Shown one piece after another: positions 30,208 to 41,153 of a stretch of DNA of 64,000 nucleotides. The position numbers and the translations under genes were made by a program. The notes below the pieces were generated by a model. That model worked only from the letters and a program-made list of their open reading frames with translations, was not told the DNA's origin and did no database searches. The DNA lies in assembly GCA_033807695.1 (NCBI GenBank), contig CM066305.1, forward strand, positions 620,001 to 684,000, given 5' to 3'. Positions within the stretch are counted from its first letter, which is position 1; the number at the start of each line of letters is the position of its first letter. This stretch comes from Daedaleopsis sinensis. Lineage: Eukaryota; Basidiomycota; Agaricomycetes; Polyporales; Polyporaceae.

Positions 30208-33200
30208 CTAAGCACAAAGTCGCAAAAACATAGCAAATACCACCATCATCAGAGCATTCCTGACAAGATTGTTCCTCGTCTCTTCCCTTCGCGGTCCATC
30301 ACCCCATACCCCACAAAACCAGTCAAACCGCATCAAGAGACCAACCTCCCTGCGCTCGAGGAGCCCTACGACGCGACCCCACTCTGAGAAGATCCTGATC
30401 AGAGTACCCTCGACGATGGCGACAAGCCATTTCGCGCCCCTGACCGTAGTCTTCATCTTCGCGTTTCGTTCGGGATGGATGACCAGGTGACGAGCGAGAT
30501 CGTAGGCGATGTTCGACACCATGACGGCGGCAAATAAGAGACAGGAAACACGAAGGACGCGAAGACTAAGCTGGTAGTTGGCCAGCGTAAGGAAGGGGAC
30601 TGACAGCAGCATGACACAGCAGCCGAGCAGGCATTCGGCCGCGTTGGGGGAGATGTCGCGATAGGAATGCTCAGGATAGAGCTTGATGAGACCCCCGTCG
30701 CCCTTCGACCACATGTAGAACCGCCAATACGATCGGCGGCCTCCGTTCCACCAGGGATGGGTCGCCTCCACTCTCGGCGCAGCAAGGAATGGTTTCCCGC
30801 CGTGCGCGATCGAGAACGCCCGCTTCCTGCGGCAGTAGTCGATGTCCTCCCCTCCGCCGGTCTTCGGGAACTGGAGATTGTACGTGACTCCGTCCAGGAC
30901 GTTACGACGAGCGATCAGGTTCGCGGTGACACCCCAAGGCACGTCGTGAGCGATCTTGTTCGCGATGTCCCAGAAGAACGTCACGCCAGCAAGATGCACT
31001 GCGGTCGTGAACACTGTGTCTGCCGATGGGAAGTAGGTGTTACCGACGAAGCCAGCAGCATCGGGATGAGCAAGAATCGCCTTCTCGGCCTCGACGAGTA
31101 TGTTCTCTTCTGGGGTGACATCGTCGTCGAGGAAACACACCCACTCAGCGGCGGACTCCCGAAGGCCCCGGTTCCGCGATGCAGATGCTCCGAGGTTCCT
31201 TGGGTTGACGCGAATGCGGACATCTGGGCGGTCGCCATATTTCTGCACGAGATCGCCGATGTTGGGGGAGAGGGGATCGTCCACAATGATGATGAACATA
31301 ACCGTGCATGTTGCGGATGGCTGCAGAGCGAGGAAGACGTCGAGGTAAGTCAGATTGACGCGATAGCAGGGTATGATGACGTCAAGCGAGAGTTTGCGAC
31401 AGCTGAGAGCAGGACGGCGGCTGCATAGCCACGATTCCACTGCAACTGTAGCCTCGTCCAAAGGCTGGAAAGTCCAATCAACTGCGTGTATCTTGTCGTA
31501 CCGTGCGGCGCCGCTCCCTCCAACCATGTTAGTGATGCGGGAAGGGACCATTCGAGAACAGCCCCAGCGACGGTATAGTTGAAAGAGGAAAGGATCACCA
31601 TCTTGGTTGGTGAAGCAATCGGGTATGACATCGCCGTCGAAGACCTCCATGTGCGTGCGATGAACAGCGGGAAACGTCGCCATGCCTCCAAAGGACGTGT
31701 CCGTGAACGCAACGCACCCGATCCCGTGTGGAACACCCATCTTGTCGGAGAGCTCGACGAAAGCGCGATGAATAGTGGACATCCAGTTGGGGTCCTGCAG
31801 AACGACGTCGTCACCCATGAGTATGTAGTAGTCGCATGCGTGCGCCTCGTATGCCTTCCGCGCACAGTCGCGCCAGAGAGCACACACGTGTCCTCGTGGA
31901 CGCGTGCTCGGCTCGAGGGTGAGGACGTTGCTGAAACCTTCCGCTCGCAGCAGAGCCTCGGCGGCGTTGGGTCCAGTCGCGCGCCAGAGGAACTCGTCGT
32001 CGTGGTCGATTGCGAGGTATATGTGGAGCCTGTACCGCTCTCCGAGTCGAGAGACATCGTCTGCGGTGGTGGCAGCAAGGGAGCGGGTAAAACGGGTGAG
32101 GTTGTCTAAACAGCTCTGAGGGGGATTCGAGCCGCGGGATGTTATGGGTAGGAGAATGGCGAAGGTGATGGCATCGCTCGCGAGGTCCATCTTGTCACTG
32201 GTCTGGAGAGCCCGTAGAAAGTTCGCCTTCTCGACTGCATTCAAGGTCGCTGAAGTAGCAACGATTTGGTCACGGATCCATTCTCCCGTGCGCTGCATTC
32301 CCTCCTCAAGGGTGACGGTCGGGGTCCAACCGAGTGTAGAGTGCACGAAAGTGTTGTTCGAGTTGCGAGAGGCGACACCGATGGGCTGATCGACCCTGCG
32401 AGCAAAGCTGACGGTGTTAGGTTTCATTCCTGCTGCTGCTATAGCCATGTTGGCGAGCTGCTGTATAGAGACGGAGCGATCCGAGCCTATGTTGACGGGT
32501 TGGGCGCAATCCGACTTCAAGAGTCGAATGACACCCTCGACGGCATCGTCCACGAAGCAGAAGCTCCGCTTCTGAGAGCCGTCGCCCCAAATCTCGAACG
32601 GCTCCGCCTCGTCGCCCGCCAGCTTCGCGGCAATGGCCTTCCGCAGGAATGCGGCAGGGACCTTCTCTCGTCCTCCACTCCAGGATCCCCACGGTCCGTA
32701 GACGTTGTGGAAACGCGCGATCCTGATTTGGAGGCGAGAGGCGTACTGCGCGAGTACAAGCTCACTTGCGAGCTTCTCCAAACCATACAGACCTTGTGGG
32801 TGCGGCGGGAGCTCCTTCCACGCGTCGTCCTCGGACAGGGACACGTCGTCAATGCCCTGGGTCTGGAGCGACTCGGGGTAGACACATGCGGACGACGCGT
32901 AAAAAAAGCCCCGAACCCCGGCGTTGACGGAGGCGGCGAGAAGGTTGGTGGTCATCGCGTGGTTCTCGCGATAGATGATGAAGTCGTTGGCGGCATGGAT
33001 GGTCCCCATCCCGCCCATGTTGGCGGCGAAATGAAGCACGACATCCACACCTGAGACGGCACGGGTGCAAAATGCTGGGTCGCAAAGGTTTCCGATCATG
33101 ACCTCACCAATGGGCGGTGCCCTGGCATCCGAGAGTGGGCGGGGGTTGATGTCGACGATGCGAAGGCGGTGAAAGCCTTCACGCCAGAGTCTTCGGGCGA

Positions 33201-33313
33201 TGTGGCCTCCCTGGATATTATGAGTCGACTGCAAAAATAGCGAATAAAACACTGACCAGGAATCCGTGGCCACCGGTGACGAGGATGAGGTTATTTGTGT
33301 CTAGCAGTAGCAT
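30208..33313 (-). CDS. Trifunctional fusion: GDP-mannose-epimerase-like SDR, two glycosyltransferases, membrane tail
   Basis: Two exons: 33257-33313 and 30208-33210. The short intron splits the Rossmann motif, and splicing gives VTGGHGFLGGHIARRL, which fixes the start. The total is about 1,019 residues. Residues 1-335 are an extended SDR very like plant-type GDP-mannose 3,5-epimerase: AANMGGMGTIHAAND, FFYASSACVYPE, catalytic YGLEK, RFHNVYGPWG, GGREKVPAAF and NIGSD. Residues about 365-615 are a GT-A-like domain with MGDDVVLQ. Residues about 628-860 are a GT2-type domain with DVIIPCYR, IIVDD, ASRNRGL and FLDDD. The C-terminus has two or three hydrophobic segments (about 880-925 and 1005-1019). 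I infer nucleotide-sugar epimerisation coupled to transfer at a membrane. The near-absence of introns is unusual here. Confidence 0.85.
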
Positions 33314-34073
33314 TTCGCGAAAACGATAGAGGGTGGGTGGGGGAACTGTCGTGCGGACTCCTTTATAACTAGAGCACCTATGCTATAGGGAGCCTGAGCA
33401 CGAGGCCTTGCTATATCCCGGGCTGGTTTGACTTACTAAATGTTATGGCACCGCCGGCTCTCAGCGCTCGGCTTCAGGTGTTCTTGCCGCAGCACGGTGA
33501 TATGAGCTAGATCGTATCAGCCTCTAGACCGTACCGACAATGACCGGAGAGCTGGCGGTGAGGGCATTCATGACGGTGGAGAAGTGGGAAAGGTGGCGCC
33601 GTAGTGGTTTGTTCGACACCGGACAGAAACCTCCGGTGCGCGGCCGTGTGGTTCAGCGGCGAGGAAGCTTACCGCAGCTTGCTGCGGCTGTCACTGGCAG
33701 AGATGTCTCTCACGAGTGGCGGAGCGAGGTGGTTCTGTCGCGACATCTGACCACATTAGCTTCAGGCTTCGGGCTAGGTGCGGTTTCGACTCACAACGAG
33801 AGTCGAACTTAGAGAGGAGCAACTGATTATCGTGTGAGAGGAACACACCAGTATTGCCCGCTCCACCTCTTACGCAGGATTATCGTCCGATGCTGCAGGC
33901 AGAGAGCGCCAACTGTCAAAGGCATGAGAGAACGAATCTTCTTTCGCGGAGGATATAATAGTGCGTAAACTCACTTTGCCCTGCCAACACGTCCCTTCGT
34001 TCTCTCCGCTAAAAGTGAGCAACCTCTTGTATCTCGTGCATAGACACTCACAAGCTCATAGAATCCAGCATCC
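33314..34073. promoter_or_regulatory. Divergent promoter region between the two glycan genes
   Basis: The 760-bp spacer holds TTATAA at 33363-33368, about 50 bp upstream of the minus-strand ATG, and TATAATA at 33954-33960, about 115 bp upstream of the plus-strand ATG. I see no other gene. The shared spacer suggests co-expression. Confidence 0.45.
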
Positions 34074-35729
34074 ATGTCCGACCCAGCCCCGCCTTACCGG
34101 TTCACAGACACCCAGGACTGGTTTTCTTTCAACGTCGAGATGTGGAGAAACCTATTCCAACATGTCCCATCGCCGAACGCTCGCGTTCTGGAGATCGGTT
34201 CGTGGGAGGGCCGCTCGGCCGTCTTCCTCCTGAACGAGGTCTGCGGCGACGCCGGTGAGATCGTCTGCATCGACCATTTCGACCTCATGAATACCGAAGC
34301 CGGACGCGAGCGCCACCGCAAGCTCACACACAACCTTTCCCTCACCGGCAGACGCTTCCGCATCATCGAGCAGTTCAGCGTGCCGGGGCTTATGTCCCTT
34401 CTCACCGAAGAGACGACGAGCGACAACCCTGGGTTCGACTGGATATACATCGATGGCTCGCACGAGGCCGACGACACCTTCCTCGACGGCGAGCTGGCGT
34501 GGCGTCTCGCCCGCAAGGGAGCCGTCGTCATTTTCGACGACTACCACTGGGACAAGGAGCCCGAGGACAGCGTGCATCACCCCAAACGCGGGATCGACGC
34601 GTTTCTCACTCTCCATGCTGGCGAGTATACACTCCTCTCCTCGGACACACAGTATCAGGTCATCCTGCAGAAAACTACCGAGATGCGCATCGGGTTCCTC
34701 GTCAACAGCAGCGCTTCCTCGAAGGAGGCGACCGCTCGCGCGTTCGGCTACGGCATCAACGTCGCACTCACCATCGACGAAGAGTATGCGATAGCTGCCG
34801 CGGTCGTCATCCGCAGTGCCGCATTGCATACGCGGGGCAGAGTCACGTTCTACGTCGTCGGCCAGGACCTGTCGGGTCCCGTCAAGGACAGGCTGCGTCA
34901 GTCCATCAGCGACACTGCCGAGCATACCATAGTGTTCATCGACCTACCATCGACCCCTTCCTCCACTTCCACGGACGACGACCGATTCCCGGATGGGATG
35001 ACGTGGGGGAAGATCACGATGATCCCGCTTCTTCCGGTAGAGAGGGTGCTCTACCTCGATGCCGATGTGTTGGTCTGCGGAGACTTGACAGAGCTCTGGG
35101 AGACGGACCTCGGAGGAAAGCCGCTCAGCGCGGCGGCCACGGACGTGGGATGGCCAATGGGACACAACGGTGACGCAGGCCTAGGGCTCGCCGGCGTTCC
35201 GTACTTCAATGCCGGCGTTCTCCTGATGGACCTCGCTGCCATCCGGAGCCGCATGTCGGACCTTCACGAGGTCGCGCGGAGGACTGAGAACTCGACCTTC
35301 CGTGACCAGGACGCGCTCAACCTTTTCTGCAAAGGCGAGTGGCACCCGCTGTCGCTCAAGTGGAACGCCCAAGGCGTTGGGACGTACGCTCTCGCTAGCA
35401 TGCCGGAGCGTGCGCAGTTGCCACTGCAGGAGATGAACGATCCCGCGGTCGTGCATTTCACTGGGCCGTTGCACCCCAGCGTAGCGGACGTCCTGAATCC
35501 GTTCGTGCAGCCGTATGGCGCGAAGCCGTGGGGCTATGCGGGGGCCCCGGGACACCCTTTCGCGGCCGAGTGGTGGAAGGTCTGCGAGGAGACATCATGG
35601 AGGGAGTGGAGGACGTCAGCGGAGTACCAAGAGCAGTGCGTTGGAAAGATGGACGAGGCCCTCGCGAAGTGTCAGGAGGCTTTCAAGAAAAAGGTCGCTG
35701 AAGGACGTAAGAAGATGTTCGGTGTCTAG
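34074..35729 (+). CDS. Methyltransferase-GT8 glycosyltransferase fusion
   Basis: A single uninterrupted exon of 551 codons. Residues about 15-205 form a class I SAM-dependent methyltransferase with motif I EIGSWEGRS, acidic VCIDHFD, WIYIDGSHEADD and VVIFDDYHW, of the type acting on small molecules or sugars. Residues about 205-500 are a GT8 domain: an ALTIDEEYAIAAAVVIRS start, VLYLDADVLVCGDL with the DxD at 328-330, PYFNAGVLLMDL, DQDALN and VVHFTGPLHPS. The C-terminus is a Lys-rich helix. There is no signal peptide or membrane segment. It starts 760 bp from, and divergent to, the epimerase-glycosyltransferase fusion, so I infer a shared pathway making a methylated glycan. An intronless gene this long stands out from its neighbours. 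Confidence 0.85.
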   Translation: MSDPAPPYRFTDTQDWFSFNVEMWRNLFQHVPSPNARVLEIGSWEGRSAVFLLNEVCGDAGEIVCIDHFDLMNTEAGRERHRKLTHNLSLTGRRFRIIEQFSVPGLMSLLTEETTSDNPGFDWIYIDGSHEADDTFLDGELAWRLARKGAVVIFDDYHWDKEPEDSVHHPKRGIDAFLTLHAGEYTLLSSDTQYQVILQKTTEMRIGFLVNSSASSKEATARAFGYGINVALTIDEEYAIAAAVVIRSAALHTRGRVTFYVVGQDLSGPVKDRLRQSISDTAEHTIVFIDLPSTPSSTSTDDDRFPDGMTWGKITMIPLLPVERVLYLDADVLVCGDLTELWETDLGGKPLSAAATDVGWPMGHNGDAGLGLAGVPYFNAGVLLMDLAAIRSRMSDLHEVARRTENSTFRDQDALNLFCKGEWHPLSLKWNAQGVGTYALASMPERAQLPLQEMNDPAVVHFTGPLHPSVADVLNPFVQPYGAKPWGYAGAPGHPFAAEWWKVCEETSWREWRTSAEYQEQCVGKMDEALAKCQEAFKKKVAEGRKKMFGV

Positions 35730-36188
35730 ACCGGTTCCCCTCGCTATCCATCCATGTTAGAAGCAGCCATACATACACACGTACTGATTCTTACCGTTAT
35801 GTGCCTACTATCGATCGATTTGTTAACGTTGTCATTAACTTGAATGATATATAGTCTTTGCATCCTATAGACAGAAAATTTTCAGAGTAAGTACATACGT
35901 CAGAACAGATCAGCAGCCGTCCGTTAACGGCTGCCCTGGACAGTAGAGAAAAGCGCGAAGAATTGTCATGCCATTTCCTTAAGTCGGAGTGGATGTATGA
36001 ACGAGGACGATGATGACGGTTCGAATCCAAAAGCGGGCGTCAAGAACTACTGATCGACAGTAGTAGTAGTAGCGCCCATCATAGAACCCCTCCGAGTAAG
36101 CACCTCTTTGCTACTTACTCTCATCCGCGCATATCCAGGACTACTAGCTCTCGTCCATCGAGATCTTGCAAAGTTCTTCGTAAAAAAG
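35730..36188. other. Intergenic, no gene recognised
   Basis: 459 bp between the GT8 fusion and ARL2. A tRNA B-box-like GGTTCGAATCC at 36010 has no matching A box or foldable arms. Confidence 0.5.
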
Positions 36189-37220
36189 ATGGGTCTCTTG
36201 ACCATCATACGAAAGAACCGGCAGAAGGAGAAGGAGATGCGCATCCTGTTCTTGTACGCTCAGTGCATCCCCGCCGCGACGCTCCGAGCCGTATCTGAGA
36301 TGCTGATATATGACTACCTACTACCTAGGGGTCTTGACAACGCCGGAAAGACGACAATTCTCAAGAAGCTCAACGGAGAGGACATCATGGGCATTAGCCC
36401 GACGCTCGGCTTCAACATCAAGACGTTCGTGCATGGGATGTCAGTCCTCACCCTCACCCTCCTCGAATCCACATATACGCACTCACGAGTTGACATTCTC
36501 CCAATGCGACAGGTACACCCTCAACATCTGTGCGTATATGCACGCTCGACTTCCGCGTAACACGCACGCACGCACTGACTCGCGTCCCTGTGCACCCACA
36601 GGGGATGTCGGCGGCCAGCGCACGCTCCGGCCGTACTGGCGTAACTACTTCGAGCAGACGGACGCGCTCGTCTGGGTCGTCGACTCGGGCGACCGCATGC
36701 GCATGCACGACTGCAAAGAGGAGCTCCACAGCCTCCTCCTCGAGGATGTGCGCATCCTTATCCTTCCCCTCCCCCCTATCTCTCGCACATCGTCCTCCAG
36801 ACACAGAGCTGACACGACCCACAGCGGCTCGCCGGCGCGTCCCTCCTCATCTTCGCGAACAAGCAAGACATCCAAGGGTCCATGTCGAGCGCCGAGATCC
36901 GCGACGTCCGTGTCCTTCACCTCCCTCCCTCTTCCCTCTCCGGTGCGCGATCGCTGACATGCGCGGCCTTTGTCCTGTTCCTATCCTTCCTACAGGCTCT
37001 GGATCTGCCTTCGATCAACTCGCATCAATGGCGGATCCTCCCTTGCAGTGCCGTGACGGGCGAGAACCTCGTCCAAGGGCTCGACTGGGTCGTCGGCGAC
37101 GTCGCGAACAGGCTCTACTACGGCTCGACGGACGCCGCGGCAGGCAGCTGGCGAGTTGAGTCGCGAGTGCACGGAAGCTCGCGGCCGGAGGCGAGCGCGA
37201 GCATCATCACTGTATCATAG
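36189..37220 (+). CDS. ARL2: ARF-like small GTPase ARL2
   Basis: It begins [20 protein letters not shown] with a Gly-2, as in ARF/ARL proteins. G-box motifs are G1 GLDNAGKT, switch [10 protein letters not shown]3 WDVGGQ, the [10 protein letters not shown] helix and G4 NKQD. ARL2 works with tubulin cofactors and with the lipidated-protein carriers in the cytosol. At least five introns interrupt it. I checked that the splice joins restore HGMYTLNIWDVGGQ and LLEDRLAGAS. The C-terminus after VANRLYYGS is about 28 residues longer than typical ARL2, so a further short intron or a lineage-specific tail is possible. It converges with the desaturase gene, 180 bp away. Confidence 0.9.
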
Positions 37221-37400
37221 GCCAGACCACGCATACCAGAGCATTGTACAACATCTTTTATCGCACGGCGCAGAAGGGAAACAAGTACATCATAGAATCG
37301 TTGGTGTCGAAGTCCACGCCGCAAGTCAATGTAAAGACGCAGCAAGGTAAGTAGTTCGGTGGGCCAGGAGGTGGGCCGGTTCTCCGCGCGGTGGGTCGTT

Positions 37401-39029
37401 CTAGTTTTGGCGTTCGACAATTTTGAGCCTCTCTCCCGGAGAGACCACCGTGACATGTTCTACGCCGCCGAGCAAGACCCCGACGCGCATCATGGAAAGC
37501 AACTGTGCGATACACATGATCATCTGATATCACAAACTCCGAGTGAGTCGCACGCACGTTGTGAGCGGCATTCGAGTGCTCATACACGCCTCCGCAGAAT
37601 GCTGCAGTAGCGTCTTTGCCGCTCTGGGCGAGGAGCAGCGCTCGTCCTCCTGGGTGGTCGTCCACGAAGTCACCAAAGTCGTGGATGAACCCCGACACGA
37701 CCACGAGCGGCCTCTCTTCTGCCTGCTTCTGGACTGTGTAAACCCGTCCGTTGTCGGTCAGTACCAGCAACCCAAGAAGCCCGAGGCGCTCCAGAAGAAG
37801 CGGGCAGACACGCACAGTTCTCCCAGCTCACGACCGGCAAGTCGGCGACCTGCGCCGGCCAGCGGAGCTCGTCCTGGACCTTCTTGAGCTTCTTGAGCCG
37901 CATCGTGAGCTCGCCCTTGTTGATCTCATTTTCAGGGAACATGCGCAGGTGGGACGCGAGTCCAAGCGCGGCGCACGTCGCGATGAACCATTTCGTCGGA
38001 TCGAACTGGTACCACTTGATCGCGTTCCGGTAGTCCATCGGGAACTGGTGGTGGAAGTTGTGGTACCCCTCGCCCATCGTGAGAAGCGCTGGCGCATTCG
38101 CGGGTTCACAACGGGCAGGATCGCACGCCATGTCAGCGAGCGGGCGAGAACGACAGAAGAGCGGCACACTCACCCGAGAAGAAGTGGTCCTTTGCGGTCT
38201 TCCGGTCGTCGAACGGCGTCTCTCCCAGGTAGTGGGCAATTGAGTTGATGCAGAACGTGGACTGCGCGGACGCGCGCAGGAAGGTCAGAAGCAGCGTCGC
38301 GGCGCACGTCATGGAGACAAACGTTCACTTACGTGCTGGACGAACGTGATGCGCCACATGGCCGCGTAGTACAGTCCTCCCCACCAGTCGCCCCACCCGA
38401 GCCCCGCCACGACCGCGGGCAGCCCGTAGCCTACGATGGGGATTATCGCGAGGTACCATCGGTGCTGCCACTGCACAACCTCGTTCTTCTTCAGGTCGCT
38501 TATGTCCGCGGTTCCGGGCTTGACGGTGGGCTTCACCAGCATCCAGCCGATGTGCGTGTAGAAGAGCCCGCGTTGGGCGTTGTAGGGGTCCAAGGGGGTG
38601 TCGGTGTATCGATGGTGAGACCGGTGTCCTCGCGCCCACCAGTATATGGAGCCTTGCACTGCACTCGCGCCCATGAGGGCGAGCAGGTACTGAAGCGGCC
38701 GGGAGGCGTTGTACGATCTATGCGACCACAGACGGTGGTAGCCTGCACCAGGTACGTTCTCACGCGGTTCCCTCTTTGGACAGCATCGTACTCACCTGCA
38801 GTAATCCCTAGGGCGTATTCGCTCAGCGGTCCCGCGACGCGGAGATTGAGGGGATACACGTACCAAGCATGGAAATGACGTAGAACGTGATCGACCACAG
38901 CAACGTTTCCAATCGGAGAGGCGTCGTGTACACCCCGTAGATCCCAGTCGCAGGTGTGGCAGTGAGGATGGCGAGGTTGAACCAGCGTATCCGGGCCAAC
39001 GTCTCAATCGCGGGGCTCCATTTCGACAT
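37401..39029 (-). CDS. OLE1: Stearoyl-CoA delta-9 desaturase with C-terminal cytochrome b5
   Basis: An ER-membrane enzyme that introduces the delta-9 double bond into palmitoyl- and stearoyl-CoA. I start it at [11 protein letters not shown] (39029), though a short upstream exon cannot be excluded. It has hydrophobic segments and the three His boxes [15 protein letters not shown] and [10 protein letters not shown]. Between them are [18 protein letters not shown] and [12 protein letters not shown] spliced to KDHFFSG. A cytochrome b5 domain follows ([27 protein letters not shown]), then [17 protein letters not shown] and stop. About six short introns. This domain order is typical of fungal OLE1. 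Confidence 0.9.
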
Positions 39030-41153
39030 CGCGTATTCCGGCCAGGTACGTGGCTGAGTTGGAGGAGAGAATACAAAGTGAGCAGTTCGCGTAGGCCGAG
39101 TCAAGGGAGCGGGGACCGAGGTAGGTAATCGCAGAGGCAAAACACCCTTCGCGCGTCGGCTCGGCCTGTCGAGAGCAGAAGATATACCCATGGGCACGGC
39201 GCTATGTGGCAGCATCTTGATGGATTGTCCGCGCCCTCGCCTTCCAGGAGGCACGCATACACGCATAGAATTTCCAGCACGGCACCGGGTGCCCCCAGAT
39301 TGCCTCCGCACCCTCCTCCCAGGTCCCGAAGGTCCGATAAGGGGCGCAGCGGTCGCGAACGCCCCATGGCCCACGCAAGACGTACTCACAGATCGCTTCT
39401 ATGGGCGGCATATTGTCATCTCGAGGCTGGACTGCGCTCACAGACAGCCATGCAACCTTTACAAGCTTGAGAATAGACTATTCGAAGCTCCGAAGCCGGA
39501 GACTTTAGGTGTCCCTTGGCAGTACCTGGACATCTCTACAGACCCGATGAGAGTCAGAGAGAAGAAGGGCGCGGAAGAGGCGGGTTGCCAGCCGCTGATA
39601 ATTTCGGATAATGAACCCTTAGTCGCGGCGGCGGATCTCCGGAGTAGCTGGGCAACAGGCAATGGGGAGCCAGGTACAAGCAACCCGAACTTGCGAACCT
39701 GAGTTATAAGACCGCATCGAAAGGGGGTGGGAACGTGTGAGATCATCTACGTTCATGGACCCTAATCGCGGAACGTTTTGACGCGGTGACGGCGACGGGA
39801 ATTTGAAGAAAGGCACATATCAGGGCGCGTGAGCTCTAACGGTCGGACTGCAGAATTGCTTGGGTTGAAGCAGACTTACTTAGACGTTCTTACGGCAAGC
39901 TCTGAGCACATGTCGTGTCCCCTTGAGAAGTCGAAGTGAGGAAGCGCACCCTGATCAACGTCGGATCACCTTCTGGCGAAGGGCCGTAGCTCTGTGTGCT
40001 CGTGGCCTGCAGTCGAGACTTGGACCGCCTATGTTATGACGACATGCCCGTACGGCTTGAAAATGATTGCCGGGAAAGGATGATGAGTGCGGGTTGTAGA
40101 GGGTGGGAGAGACGGGATGTTGTAAAAAGTGGGATGCAAACTCATGTCATCATATGTACCAATACGGACCCGAGGTTGGCGGAAGAATGACATGCGAGGG
40201 TGCCAACGAGAACTCTTGTCGAGAACCCAACACTCACCCAGCTGACCTGTGAGATCTGTGAGAGGATGCACCTGGAGTGCACGACTTCAGTCAAGCAGCA
40301 GCCAGCGCGATAGACGTCATACCGGCGGAACGCATATTCCGTCATCCTCGGTCCGTCCTCCGTTGGCCTTTTGCAATGCGCGAACACGTACGAAAGTATC
40401 TACGCGGATGATGATATCTGAGACCTTGAAGCTTGAGCCTGATGAAGACAAGGACGAGAGGAGAGGATGAATCATGTGCATGAGGGAGAGCATCATCATC
40501 GTCATGTGAGAAGTTGCAAACGGTTTCCGGACTCCGGAGGGATGAATTCGAAGTAAGCGCCGGGCAGCTCTCCGTTAACGCTAACGTTGGCCTTCGCATG
40601 ATGATTCACATCTTCTAACCTTGCACAGCGAGAGTCCGGTCGACCGGCGACGTGTGGCATACGAACCCATGTTCGACGAGACATGTTGTGCGCGATCCGA
40701 CGATATCGGCACGCGCCGCGCTCGCGATGAATGCCAACTTCCGCGCGCGGTACATTCATATGGGGCACGAATCGCACTTGAACCAAGGGAGTATTCGCGA
40801 TATCTAGGAAGCTTGTCACGCGCCGTTAGTAGCCTCGAATCACCATCAGCACCTCCGAGGAGCAGAAATCAAGAAAAGGTCTGACCTTGTCGTTTTTCAG
40901 CAGAATTCATTGCGGACAGGTCGCGACTCGGATGCGGGAAGTGATGTAGGCAGTTTTTAAGATACAATATCTGCATGTGTAACTGTACCGGGACGCGGAT
41001 ATATGCGTGTCTAGGGTAATGATAGAGTAAGCGATAGTAATGCAACACTGGCACTCACACTGAGTACGCAGCCCGAGCGGACAGAGGCGAGCAGTCCCAG
41101 TTGACCAATAAGAGAGAAGAGACAGACCCACGACGCAAGCCAACGCCCCTGGG
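39030..41153. other. Intergenic, no gene recognised
   Basis: 2.1 kb between the desaturase start and the first glycosyltransferase 3' end. ORFs here are short and show no family motif. Part of 39030-39400 may be desaturase 5' leader, because it contains GTACCT/CAG splice-like pairs. I see no repeats or RNA gene. Confidence 0.5.

Noticed and set aside
36005..36020. tRNA B-box-like GGTTCGAATCC
   Set aside because: No A box at the right distance, no acceptor-stem pairing and no anticodon arm could be found around it.
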